DNA from: Bacillus tianshenii
GTDB taxonomy: Bacteria; Bacillota; Bacilli; Bacillales; Bacillaceae_N
Length of the DNA: 64,000 nucleotides
Assembly (NCBI GenBank): GCA_020524525.2
Contig: CP129018.1
Span: forward strand, 62,001-126,000
Direction of reading: 5' to 3'
A program made the position numbers and the translations under genes. The notes beneath the pieces were generated by a model. The model did no database searches, was not told the origin of the DNA, and was given only the letters and a program-made list of their open reading frames with translations. Numbering within the stretch: position 1 is the stretch's first letter; each line of letters begins with the position of its first letter. Shown piece after piece: positions 36,486-44,627 of this stretch.

Positions 36486-37496
36486 ATGGTTACTATATAC
36501 GATATTGCTAAGAAAACTGGAGTTTCTGTCACAACAGTTTCTAAAGTACTAAATGATTATGATGATGTTAGTCAAAAAACAAAAAAGAAAATCTTAGAGG
36601 CTGTAGAGGAACTGGGATATCTACCTAATTCTCATGCTAGAACCTTAACAACGAAAAAATCATGGACTATAGGTGTGGTTTTTGTTGAATCGTTAGGGAT
36701 TGGAATGAAACATCCATTTTTTAGCGCAGTGATAGAGAGCTTTAGAAAGAATGTAGAGACAGAAGGATATGACTTATTATTTGCATCTAGGAATATTGGT
36801 AACAAGAAGAAAAGTTATCTGAAACATTTTCAATATCGAGGTGTAGATGGAGTTGTTATCGTTTGTTCTACCTATAATGATGAGCAGGTACAAGAATTAA
36901 TTGATAATCCACTTCCAACAGTGGTTATTGATTTGCAAAGTGACAAATCTAGTGTTGTTTACTCCGACAATATTAGTGGAAGTCAGCTGGCGGTTGAATA
37001 TTTATATTCATTAGGCCATCGGAAAATTGCTCATATTGCTGGACACCCTTCTACTTACGCAGGAGAACAAAGACAAATAGGTTTTATCCAAGCTATGAAA
37101 GATTTAAATTTGTCTGTTCCAGAAGAATACATTGTAGATGGTAAGTATTTTTCAAGAGATAGTGGTTATGAGGCGATGAAAAAACTCTTACAGTTAAATT
37201 CTCCGCCTACAGCTATTTTCGCAGCAGGCGATAATTTAGCAATTGGAGCGATAGAGTCAATTAGAGATAGTGGTTATGAGGTACCAAGAGATTTCTCGAT
37301 AGTTGGATTTGATGATATCGAACTTTCACAATATGTGAACCCACCATTAACTACTATTAAACAAAATACCGATATAATTGGAAAAGAAGCAGCAAAACTC
37401 TTGATCAAACAAATTATCAATAATGGAAAAAATGTTGAAAGTATAAGTGTTCCAGTGCATTTAGTGACTAGGAAATCGTGTAGCGAAATAGGATGA
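36486..37496 (+). CDS. LacI-family transcriptional regulator of the glucan operon
   Basis: A 336-residue LacI-type repressor. The N-terminal helix-turn-helix and hinge are textbook (TIYDIAKKTGVSVTTVSKVL, GYLPNSHARTL), followed by a periplasmic-binding-protein-like effector domain (SIVGFDDIELSQYVNPPLT). ATG 36486 with AAGGTG upstream is chosen over TTG 36474. Downstream operators with CGAAACCGGTTT cores between it and the binding-protein gene indicate that it controls the sugar operon; the inducer is probably a beta-gluco-oligosaccharide. Confidence 0.9.
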   Translation: MVTIYDIAKKTGVSVTTVSKVLNDYDDVSQKTKKKILEAVEELGYLPNSHARTLTTKKSWTIGVVFVESLGIGMKHPFFSAVIESFRKNVETEGYDLLFASRNIGNKKKSYLKHFQYRGVDGVVIVCSTYNDEQVQELIDNPLPTVVIDLQSDKSSVVYSDNISGSQLAVEYLYSLGHRKIAHIAGHPSTYAGEQRQIGFIQAMKDLNLSVPEEYIVDGKYFSRDSGYEAMKKLLQLNSPPTAIFAAGDNLAIGAIESIRDSGYEVPRDFSIVGFDDIELSQYVNPPLTTIKQNTDIIGKEAAKLLIKQIINNGKNVESISVPVHLVTRKSCSEIG

Positions 37497-37510
37497 TTTT
37501 TTGAATTTTT

Positions 37511-37629
37511 CGAAACCGATTTCATTTTTTTAAATCGAAAACGAAAGCGGTTTCGAAAAATAAAAATAAAATTAAATAAGTGTAAAATCGTGTTAAATTA
37601 TTTTTTCGAGAGTTTCGAAACCGGTTTAG
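37511..37629 (+). promoter_or_regulatory. Three phased LacI-type operators before the binding-protein gene
   Basis: CGAAACCGATTTCA (37511-37524), CGAAAGCGGTTTCG (37542-37555) and CGAAACCGGTTTAG (37616-37629). Their centres are 31 and 74 bp apart, about three and seven helical turns, so bound repressors would face the same side of the DNA. I could not assign the -35/-10 boxes with confidence. Confidence 0.7.
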
Positions 37630-37682
37630 TAATCTTTTGGTTTATTGTATTTTGATGGCTTTAATAAATGGAGGGACTAAGA

Positions 37683-39017
37683 ATGAAGAAGTTATTAAGT
37701 GTTATTTTAACTCTTTCTTTAATGGTTGGTATTTTCGCTGGTTGTTCATCAGATAAGTCACCAAGTTCTAGTGAAGGCTCTGACAAATCAGATAAAGTAT
37801 TGAAAGTTTGGTCTTTCACAGATGAATTGAAGAAGCCAATCACAACATTTGAAGAAAAGCATGGTGTGAAAGTTGAGTTAACAATAGTTCCGATTGCTGA
37901 TTACCCAACGAAACTTAAGCCAGTGCTTGAAAGTGGTGTTGGTGCCCCAGATGTATTTACAGGAGAAATTGCATTCTTAAAACAATGGACAGACCGTAAC
38001 TATTGGGAGAATTTATCTGAGGAGCCTTATAACGTAGATGAGTGGGAAGAGGAATACATTGATTATGTGTTTGACTTAGGAAAAGATTCTGAAGGTAATG
38101 TAAAAGCACTATCTTGGCAAACGACTCCAGGTGGTATTTATTACCGTCGAAGTATTGCAAATGAGGTTTTAGGTACAGAAGATCCTGATGAAGTAGGGAA
38201 GATGATGTCTTCTTGGGATGGGTTGTTTGAAGTAGGAGAAAAATTAAAAGAAAAAGGTTATCGTTTATTCCCTGATGAAGGAGCGATTCGTTGGTTTTCA
38301 AAAAGTGAAGACCCGCAGCCTTGGGTGAATGAAAACAATGAATTAGTGATGACACAAGCAAAATTAGATTATTTCGATCATGCAAAGAAATTGCGTGAGA
38401 AGGATTATACAGCATTTGCACCTGAATGGTCACCATCATGGTTTGCGGCTATGAATGGCCCAATTGCCTACAATGGTGGATGGGACGAGGTAGATGAAAG
38501 TGCTAGTGACAAAACAGAAGTTTTCTCTTATGCATTACCAACATGGGGATTACACAGTGTACTTAAGGTGAACGCGGAAGATACTGCTGGTGACTGGGCT
38601 GTCACAACAGGTCCTGCACCATATTTCTGGGGTGGTACTTGGTTAGGGATTTATAGTGGTTCTGAGAAGAAGGAATTAGCTTGGGAATTTGTGAAAATGA
38701 TGACGCATGATAAAGAGTTCTTAAAAGAGTGGTCATTAGAAACTGGAGATGTTTTAGCATATCTTCCTGTAACGAATGAAATTAAAGATGATTTTAGCGA
38801 GCCTTTCTTAGGTGGGCAAAATAATTATACATTCTTCTTAGAACAAGCAAAAAAAATCGAATCAGGGATTGTAACAAAGTATGACCAGCAAATTGATACG
38901 TTACTTGGAGCAAAAGTTCTTGAATATGTAGATGGAAAAATGACGAAAAAAGAAGCAATTGAAGCCTTTTATAAAGAAGTAGAAAATGCATATCCAAATA
39001 TAAAAACACCAAAGTAA
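37683..39017 (+). CDS. Sugar ABC transporter substrate-binding lipoprotein
   Basis: A 444-residue extracellular binding protein. The N-terminus is a lipoprotein signal (MKKLLSVILTLSLMVGIFAG) with the lipobox cysteine at residue 21 and a serine-rich linker. The body is a CUT1-type solute-binding fold (VLKVWSFTDELKKPITTFEE). GGAGGG precedes ATG 37683. It is the first gene after the LacI operators and is followed by an attenuating hairpin before its permeases. The substrate is inferred from the enzymes: a beta-linked gluco-oligosaccharide, possibly beta-1,2. Confidence 0.9.
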   Translation: MKKLLSVILTLSLMVGIFAGCSSDKSPSSSEGSDKSDKVLKVWSFTDELKKPITTFEEKHGVKVELTIVPIADYPTKLKPVLESGVGAPDVFTGEIAFLKQWTDRNYWENLSEEPYNVDEWEEEYIDYVFDLGKDSEGNVKALSWQTTPGGIYYRRSIANEVLGTEDPDEVGKMMSSWDGLFEVGEKLKEKGYRLFPDEGAIRWFSKSEDPQPWVNENNELVMTQAKLDYFDHAKKLREKDYTAFAPEWSPSWFAAMNGPIAYNGGWDEVDESASDKTEVFSYALPTWGLHSVLKVNAEDTAGDWAVTTGPAPYFWGGTWLGIYSGSEKKELAWEFVKMMTHDKEFLKEWSLETGDVLAYLPVTNEIKDDFSEPFLGGQNNYTFFLEQAKKIESGIVTKYDQQIDTLLGAKVLEYVDGKMTKKEAIEAFYKEVENAYPNIKTPK

Positions 39018-39034
39018 GAAAGTTGAAAACAAAG

Positions 39035-39067
39035 AAAGGGATAGAAGGGTGGAGTGTCTATCCCTTT
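39035..39067 (+). terminator. Attenuating hairpin between binding protein and permeases
   Basis: AAAGGGATAGA / TCTATCCCTTT with an 11-nt loop and a short T tract lies inside the operon. Partial termination here would give more binding protein than permease, as is common for such importers. Confidence 0.7.
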
Positions 39068-39099
39068 TTCTTGCATCATGAGGAAAGAAGGAGTGCTTT

Positions 39100-40008
39100 A
39101 TGAAGAAACTAGACTATAAAGGTTATTATTTTGTAGCTCCATTTTTTATAATCTTTCTCGTGTTTAATGTCTATCCAATACTATTAACATTTTATTACAC
39201 ATTCACCCATTATGAAGGATATGGAAAACCTGAATTTATTGGGTTAGCAAACTATATCCGCATCTTTTCAGATAGTTATTTCTTAGAGGCATTCATCAAT
39301 ACGTGGAAAATTTGGGGCTTGAATTTTGCATTGCAATTAGGAATAGCTTTACTATTGGCTGCGTTATTTTCTGATCTTCGGTTTAAAATTAAGGGGCTTG
39401 GCTTTTTTAGAGCGATATTTTACTTGCCTAACTTAATTACGATAAGTTCGGTTGCCATTCTTTTTAACATTATGTTGGATTGGCATTATGGAACAATTAA
39501 CCAATTTTTGATAAAGATCGGTCTTATATCTTCACCTATTAATTGGTTAAATCAACCGTTTACGGCTCAAGTTTCAGTTTCATTAATTTTAACTTGGATG
39601 TGGTTTGGCTACACCTTTATTGTCTTAATGGCTGGGGTATCAGGTATATCAAAAGAATACTATGAAGCAGCACTTATTGATGGTGCAAATAGGTGGCAAA
39701 CGTTTATTTATATTACGTTACCTTTACTCAAACCAATTATGCTATATGTGATGATCACCTCTCTAATCGGTGGCCTTCAATTATTTGATTTACCAATGCT
39801 TCTAACAGATGGTCTAGGAAAACCAGATGGCGCTTTAAATACAATGGTTCTATACCTTTATAATCAAGCATTTAGGTACAATAACTATGGATACGCTGCA
39901 ACAATCGCTTATATGTTATTTTTAATCACTGTTATTTTCTCAGCTATTACATTTAGATCTATGTATCGCGATGTAAAAGTTACAAAAAAGAGAGGTAAAA
40001 TAAAATGA
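39100..40008 (+). CDS. Sugar ABC transporter permease, MalF type
   Basis: A 302-residue inner-membrane subunit with about six helices and the EAA loop EYYEAALIDGANRWQTFIYITLP that docks the ATPase. It forms the channel with the next gene, whose start it overlaps by 4 bp. No ATPase gene follows, consistent with use of the MsmX-type protein at 34.1-35.2 kb. Confidence 0.92.
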   Translation: MKKLDYKGYYFVAPFFIIFLVFNVYPILLTFYYTFTHYEGYGKPEFIGLANYIRIFSDSYFLEAFINTWKIWGLNFALQLGIALLLAALFSDLRFKIKGLGFFRAIFYLPNLITISSVAILFNIMLDWHYGTINQFLIKIGLISSPINWLNQPFTAQVSVSLILTWMWFGYTFIVLMAGVSGISKEYYEAALIDGANRWQTFIYITLPLLKPIMLYVMITSLIGGLQLFDLPMLLTDGLGKPDGALNTMVLYLYNQAFRYNNYGYAATIAYMLFLITVIFSAITFRSMYRDVKVTKKRGKIK

Positions 40009-40835
40009 ATGCAAAAAAAAGCTTCGTTAAGCTGATTATATATGTTCTCTTAACATTATTAGCGATTATTAGCTTTATTCCATTTTATATGATGATTATT
40101 AATGCTACTCGTGAAAATAAAGACATTTTAATGGGCTTTTCTTTTTTACCAGGTAGTAATTTGGTTGAAAACTACAAAACAATGATAGATTATGTAAATA
40201 TTTGGGCTGGTTTTAAGAATAGTTTAATTGTATCTGTATCAGTAACTGTTTTAAGTGGTTATTTTTCCGCTCTAACCGCTTTTGGTTTTACTGTATATAA
40301 TTTTAAGGGTAAAAATCTATTATTCACCTTGACGCTAGTAATGATGATGGTACCTGGGCAATTGGGGTTAATCGGATTTTATGAATTGAATAAAACAATT
40401 GGAACACTTGATACGTTTATTCCATTAATTGTTCCTGCAATTGCAAGTCCATTTGTCGTGTTCTTTCTAAGACAATACCTTGCTTCTACTTTGCACCCTT
40501 CATTAATTGAAGCAGCTCGCATGGATGGAGCTAGTGAATTAAAAATCTTTCATTCCATTGCGCTTCCAATGATGATGCCAGGTGTAGCAACGATGTCGAT
40601 TTTTACATTCATCGGTTCATGGAACAACTATATTTTACCATTAGTCGTAATTTTTTCACCGGAAAAATACACGTTACCAGTATTAATGGGATTCTTAAAA
40701 GGTTCTCAAGTAGCCCAAAATCTAGGTTCCTTGTATCTTGGAATTGCTATTTCTGTCGTTCCAATTATGATCGCGTTCCTATTCTTATCAAAATACATTA
40801 TTAGCAGTATTTCAGCAGGATCAGTTAAAGGATAA
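40005..40835 (+). CDS. Sugar ABC transporter permease, MalG type
   Basis: A 276-residue partner permease with about six helices and the EAA loop SLIEAARMDGASELKIFHSIALPMM. Overlap with the MalF-type gene (ATGA) shows translational coupling. GH1 beta-glucosidase follows 21 bp downstream in the same operon. Confidence 0.92.
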   Translation: MNAKKSFVKLIIYVLLTLLAIISFIPFYMMIINATRENKDILMGFSFLPGSNLVENYKTMIDYVNIWAGFKNSLIVSVSVTVLSGYFSALTAFGFTVYNFKGKNLLFTLTLVMMMVPGQLGLIGFYELNKTIGTLDTFIPLIVPAIASPFVVFFLRQYLASTLHPSLIEAARMDGASELKIFHSIALPMMMPGVATMSIFTFIGSWNNYILPLVVIFSPEKYTLPVLMGFLKGSQVAQNLGSLYLGIAISVVPIMIAFLFLSKYIISSISAGSVKG

Positions 40836-40856
40836 ACATAGTGGGGGGAAACAATA

Positions 40857-42188
40857 GTGAATTTTTCAAAAGATTTTATTTTTGGTACGGCAACTTCTTC
40901 ATATCAAATTGAAGGGGCAGTTAGAGACGGCGGAAGAACTCCTTCTATCTGGGATACGTTCTCTGAAATTCCTGGGAAAGTATTGAATGGAGATACTGGA
41001 GAAATCGCTTGTGACCATTATCACCGACTTGAAGAAGATGTTGAGCTTATAAAAAGCTTAGGAGTAGACTCTTATCGCTTTTCCATTGCTTGGCCAAGAA
41101 TTTTTCCGAAAGAGGGTGAATATAACCCTGAAGGAATGGAGTTTTATCGGGAATTATCTATTAAATTGCGAGAAGCAGGTATTAAGCCTTTCGTTACAAT
41201 ATACCATTGGGACATGCCACAGTGGGCTTATGAGCAAGGTGGATGGGTGAGCAGAAACTCTGTTCAGTGGTTCAAAGAGTTTGCCGAAAAATGCTTTATA
41301 GAATTAAATGATTATGTCGAAATGTGGATTACGCATAATGAACCTTGGTGTGCAGCATTATTAGGATATCACCAAGGCGTGCATGCACCTGGTCATAAAA
41401 ATATGGATGAAGCTGTAAGAGCGGCTCATCATATTATGTTATCACACGGTGAAGTGGTGAAACTGTATAAAGAAGAGTTAAAGCTTCATAAGGCAATTGG
41501 AATCACGCTAAATCTTTCACCAGTGTATGCGGCAAGTGAAAGTCAAAACGACCAATTAGCTGCTAATAATTTTGATGGGTATCTTAATCGCTGGTTTTTA
41601 GACCCGATTTTCAAAGGGAAATACCCAACAGATATGATGAATTTATTTTCAAAATATGTCCATTCATATGACTTTATCCAACCAGGAGATATGGAATTAA
41701 TATCTTATCCCTGTGATTTCTTAGGTATTAATTTTTATAATCGACAATTAATAGAGTTTAGCTCGGCTGCTGATTTCTTATTCACACCAGCTTATTCTGA
41801 TTATCCTAAATCAGGTATGGGGTGGGATATTTCACCGAAAGAGTTTAAAGAATTAATTTATAGGTTGCGAAAAGAATATACAGAACTTCCGATTTTCATT
41901 ACAGAAAACGGTGCAGCTTTTGATGATGTGTTAGAAGAGGATGGTAGTGTGCATGACCACGAACGTGTAGGCTACATGGAACAACACATTAAAGCGGTTG
42001 GCGAACTAAACCAAGAAGGGTTCAATATTGCTGGTTATTATTTATGGTCATTATTGGATAATTTTGAATGGGCTTTTGGATATGAAAAGCGTTTTGGTAT
42101 TACGTTCGTTGATTTTAAAACGCAAAAAAGGTACTTAAAAGATAGTGCAAAACGTTATGCTGAAATTGTGAAGAATAGAAAAGTTTAA
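40857..42188 (+). CDS. GH1 beta-glucosidase (cytoplasmic)
   Basis: A 443-residue family 1 glycosidase of normal length, starting at GTG 40857 after GGGGGG. N-terminal signature FIFGTATSSYQIEGAV, acid/base glutamate in WITHNEPWCA, nucleophile glutamate in PIFITENGAAFDD. No 6-phosphate-binding signature is evident, which fits ABC (not PTS) uptake. No signal peptide, so it cleaves imported beta-gluco-oligosaccharides inside the cell, releasing glucose. Confidence 0.93.
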   Translation: MNFSKDFIFGTATSSYQIEGAVRDGGRTPSIWDTFSEIPGKVLNGDTGEIACDHYHRLEEDVELIKSLGVDSYRFSIAWPRIFPKEGEYNPEGMEFYRELSIKLREAGIKPFVTIYHWDMPQWAYEQGGWVSRNSVQWFKEFAEKCFIELNDYVEMWITHNEPWCAALLGYHQGVHAPGHKNMDEAVRAAHHIMLSHGEVVKLYKEELKLHKAIGITLNLSPVYAASESQNDQLAANNFDGYLNRWFLDPIFKGKYPTDMMNLFSKYVHSYDFIQPGDMELISYPCDFLGINFYNRQLIEFSSAADFLFTPAYSDYPKSGMGWDISPKEFKELIYRLRKEYTELPIFITENGAAFDDVLEEDGSVHDHERVGYMEQHIKAVGELNQEGFNIAGYYLWSLLDNFEWAFGYEKRFGITFVDFKTQKRYLKDSAKRYAEIVKNRKV

Positions 42189-42205
42189 ATTTTTTTGAAG
42201 AGAAA

Positions 42206-42219
42206 CGAAACCGGTTTCA
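42206..42219 (+). promoter_or_regulatory. Internal LacI-type operator before the aldo-keto reductase gene
   Basis: CGAAACCGGTTTCA matches the operators at 37.5 kb and sits 14 bp before the start codon of the next gene. It could control an internal promoter or act as a roadblock within the operon. Confidence 0.7.
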
Positions 42220-42232
42220 GGAGTTGATATAA

Positions 42233-43225
42233 ATGGGTTATACCCCGAAAAAAGATCGTTATGAAAAGATGAAATATAACTATTGTGGTAAAAATGGGTT
42301 GAAACTGCCTGCTATATCATTAGGTTTATGGCACAACTTCGGAGCGCATGATGATTTTGAAAATGCTAGAGAGATGATCCATACTGCCTTTGATTTAGGA
42401 ATTACACATTTTGATCTTGCAAATAATTATGGGCCTCCTGCTGGAAGTGCTGAAAAAACGTTTGGTCAAATTTTAAATAATGACTTAAAAGGGTATAGGG
42501 ATGAGTTGTTAATATCTACTAAAGCTGGTTATGGCATGTGGGAAGGTCCTTACGGAGACTGGGGCTCGAGAAAGTACCTTATATCTAGCCTTGATCAAAG
42601 TTTGAATCGATTAGGGTTAGACTATGTAGATATTTACTATTCTCATCGACTTGACCCAAACACTCCCCTTGAAGAAACAATGGCAGCACTTGATCATGTA
42701 GTGAGGCAAGGGAAGGCACTGTATGTTGGAATATCAAACTACCCTGCTGAAGAGACGAAGCGTGCTTCTAAAATTCTAAAGGAACTAAAGACACCTTTTA
42801 TTATTCATCAGCCTGCCTATTCAATGTTCAACCGCTGGGTAGAAAATGGATTAACAAATGTTCTAGAAGAAGAAGGCCTTGGAGCGATTGCCTTTCAGCC
42901 ACTAGCACAAGGGCTTTTAACAAATAAGTATCTACAAGAGGTACCCAAAGACTCAAGAGCTGCGAGTGACAGTGTTTTTCTAAACAGAAATGATTTATCT
43001 GAAGACAAGTTGTTAAAGGTTAGAAAGTTAAATGACCTTGCACATAAAAGAGGGCAAAGTCTTGCACAAATGGCAATCGCTTGGGTGTTAAATAAAAAGT
43101 CGATTGCTTCAGCCTTAATTGGAGCAAGTCGAGCAAGCCAAATTGTTGAGAATGTGGAGGCTTTAAATCATCTAGAATTTAGCAAAGAGGAATTAGAGCA
43201 AATCGATGCGCTCACAAATAGTTAA
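42233..43225 (+). CDS. Aldo-keto reductase (YghZ/AKR14-like)
   Basis: A 330-residue NADPH-dependent reductase. The catalytic tetrad is visible as Asp and Tyr in HFDLANNYGPP, Lys in LISTKAGYG and His in IYYSHRLDP. The phosphate-binding end GASRASQIVENVEAL is conserved. It resembles YghZ, which reduces glyceraldehyde-type and other aldehydes; a role in this operon could be to reduce or epimerise an unusual sugar end. AGGAG lies 9 nt upstream and overlaps the operator region. Confidence 0.85.
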   Translation: MGYTPKKDRYEKMKYNYCGKNGLKLPAISLGLWHNFGAHDDFENAREMIHTAFDLGITHFDLANNYGPPAGSAEKTFGQILNNDLKGYRDELLISTKAGYGMWEGPYGDWGSRKYLISSLDQSLNRLGLDYVDIYYSHRLDPNTPLEETMAALDHVVRQGKALYVGISNYPAEETKRASKILKELKTPFIIHQPAYSMFNRWVENGLTNVLEEEGLGAIAFQPLAQGLLTNKYLQEVPKDSRAASDSVFLNRNDLSEDKLLKVRKLNDLAHKRGQSLAQMAIAWVLNKKSIASALIGASRASQIVENVEALNHLEFSKEELEQIDALTNS

Positions 43226-43254
43226 TTGTTTTAAAGCTTAGGAGTGTTGAACTT

Positions 43255-44592
43255 ATGACAGAGGTACGTGTGATACTAACGACTAAAGATTCAGATAATC
43301 GTTTGACAGAACAACAAAGTCTACAGCTTAAATCAAATCCATCAGGGCATGTTGATATCAATATTGATCGTTTAGAAACCTATCAAACGATTTTAGGTTT
43401 CGGTGGGGCATTTACAGAAGCAAGTGCCTATACATTATCGCAAATGTCTAGTGATAAGAGACAAGAAGTATTAGATAGCTATTTTGATCAAAAGAATGGT
43501 TTAGGATATACGATTGGACGCGTACACATTCATAGCTGTGATTTTGCACTAGAAAATTATACGTATGTGGAAGACAATGATATCGAGCTTAAAACGTTTA
43601 ATATAGAAAGAGATCATAAGTGGGTGCTTCCTATGATTAAGGATGCGATGAAAGTAAAGGGAAGTAGGATTCCATTACTTGCGTCGCCTTGGAGTCCGCC
43701 AGCTTGGATGAAAACAAACCAGGAAATGAATAATGGTGGGAAGCTTTTACCAGAGTATATGAATACTTGGGCATTATACTATACAAAATTTATTGAAGCA
43801 TATCGAAATGAAGGTATGGATATTTGGGGAATTACTGTACAAAATGAGCCTGCTGCAACGCAAGTATGGGACTCATGTATTTATACAGCTGAGGAAGAGC
43901 GTGACTTTGTGAAAAATCACCTTGGTCCAATCATGCATGAAAATGGGTATGATGATGTGAACATTATCATCTGGGACCACAATCGAGATATTATTGTCGA
44001 ACGTGCTTCAACAGTATTAGAAGACCCTGAAGCGGCAAAGTATGTATGGGGCACGGGGTTACATTGGTATGTGAGTGAAGAATTCCATAAAGTTGGCGAA
44101 GTTCATGAAAGATTCCCTGACAAACATTTATTATTTACAGAAGGCTGCCAAGAAGGTGGCGTAAAGCTTGGGGAATGGTTTACTGGTGAGAGGTATGGTC
44201 GCAATATGATTGGCGATTTAAATAACTGGGTCGAAGGATACTTAGACTGGAACATGGTGTTAAATGAAGAAGGCGGTCCAAATCATGTCCAAAACCTTTG
44301 TGATGCGCCGATTATTGCAGATACAAAAACAAACGAGCTGCACTATAATAGTTCGTTTTACTATATTGGCCATTTTAGTAAATACATTCGACCTGGAGCT
44401 GTAAGAATAAAAGTCAATAATGAAAATCTTCATCTACAAACAACTGCCTTCTTAAATGAAGATGGCACCATAGCAATGGTGGTTATGAATGAAACGGATG
44501 AACATAGAAGCTTCTCGGTTGGCTATAACAAAGATAGCTTTCAAACGAATCTACCTCCACATTCTATAGCAACCTATCTATTTGAAAAATAA
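43255..44592 (+). CDS. GH30-family beta-glycosidase (cytoplasmic)
   Basis: A 445-residue family 30 enzyme with a (beta/alpha)8 barrel and a C-terminal beta domain. Opening motif TILGFGGAFTEASAYTLSQM, acid/base glutamate in GITVQNEPAATQVW, nucleophile glutamate in LLFTEGCQEGG. Relatives include glucosylceramidases, beta-1,6-glucanases and beta-glucosidases. It has no signal peptide, so it works on imported oligosaccharides. Linkage preference cannot be read from sequence alone. Confidence 0.88.
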   Translation: MTEVRVILTTKDSDNRLTEQQSLQLKSNPSGHVDINIDRLETYQTILGFGGAFTEASAYTLSQMSSDKRQEVLDSYFDQKNGLGYTIGRVHIHSCDFALENYTYVEDNDIELKTFNIERDHKWVLPMIKDAMKVKGSRIPLLASPWSPPAWMKTNQEMNNGGKLLPEYMNTWALYYTKFIEAYRNEGMDIWGITVQNEPAATQVWDSCIYTAEEERDFVKNHLGPIMHENGYDDVNIIIWDHNRDIIVERASTVLEDPEAAKYVWGTGLHWYVSEEFHKVGEVHERFPDKHLLFTEGCQEGGVKLGEWFTGERYGRNMIGDLNNWVEGYLDWNMVLNEEGGPNHVQNLCDAPIIADTKTNELHYNSSFYYIGHFSKYIRPGAVRIKVNNENLHLQTTAFLNEDGTIAMVVMNETDEHRSFSVGYNKDSFQTNLPPHSIATYLFEK

Positions 44593-44627
44593 TGTGGTTA
44601 TGATCCTGAAAAGAGGGGGAACAACTT

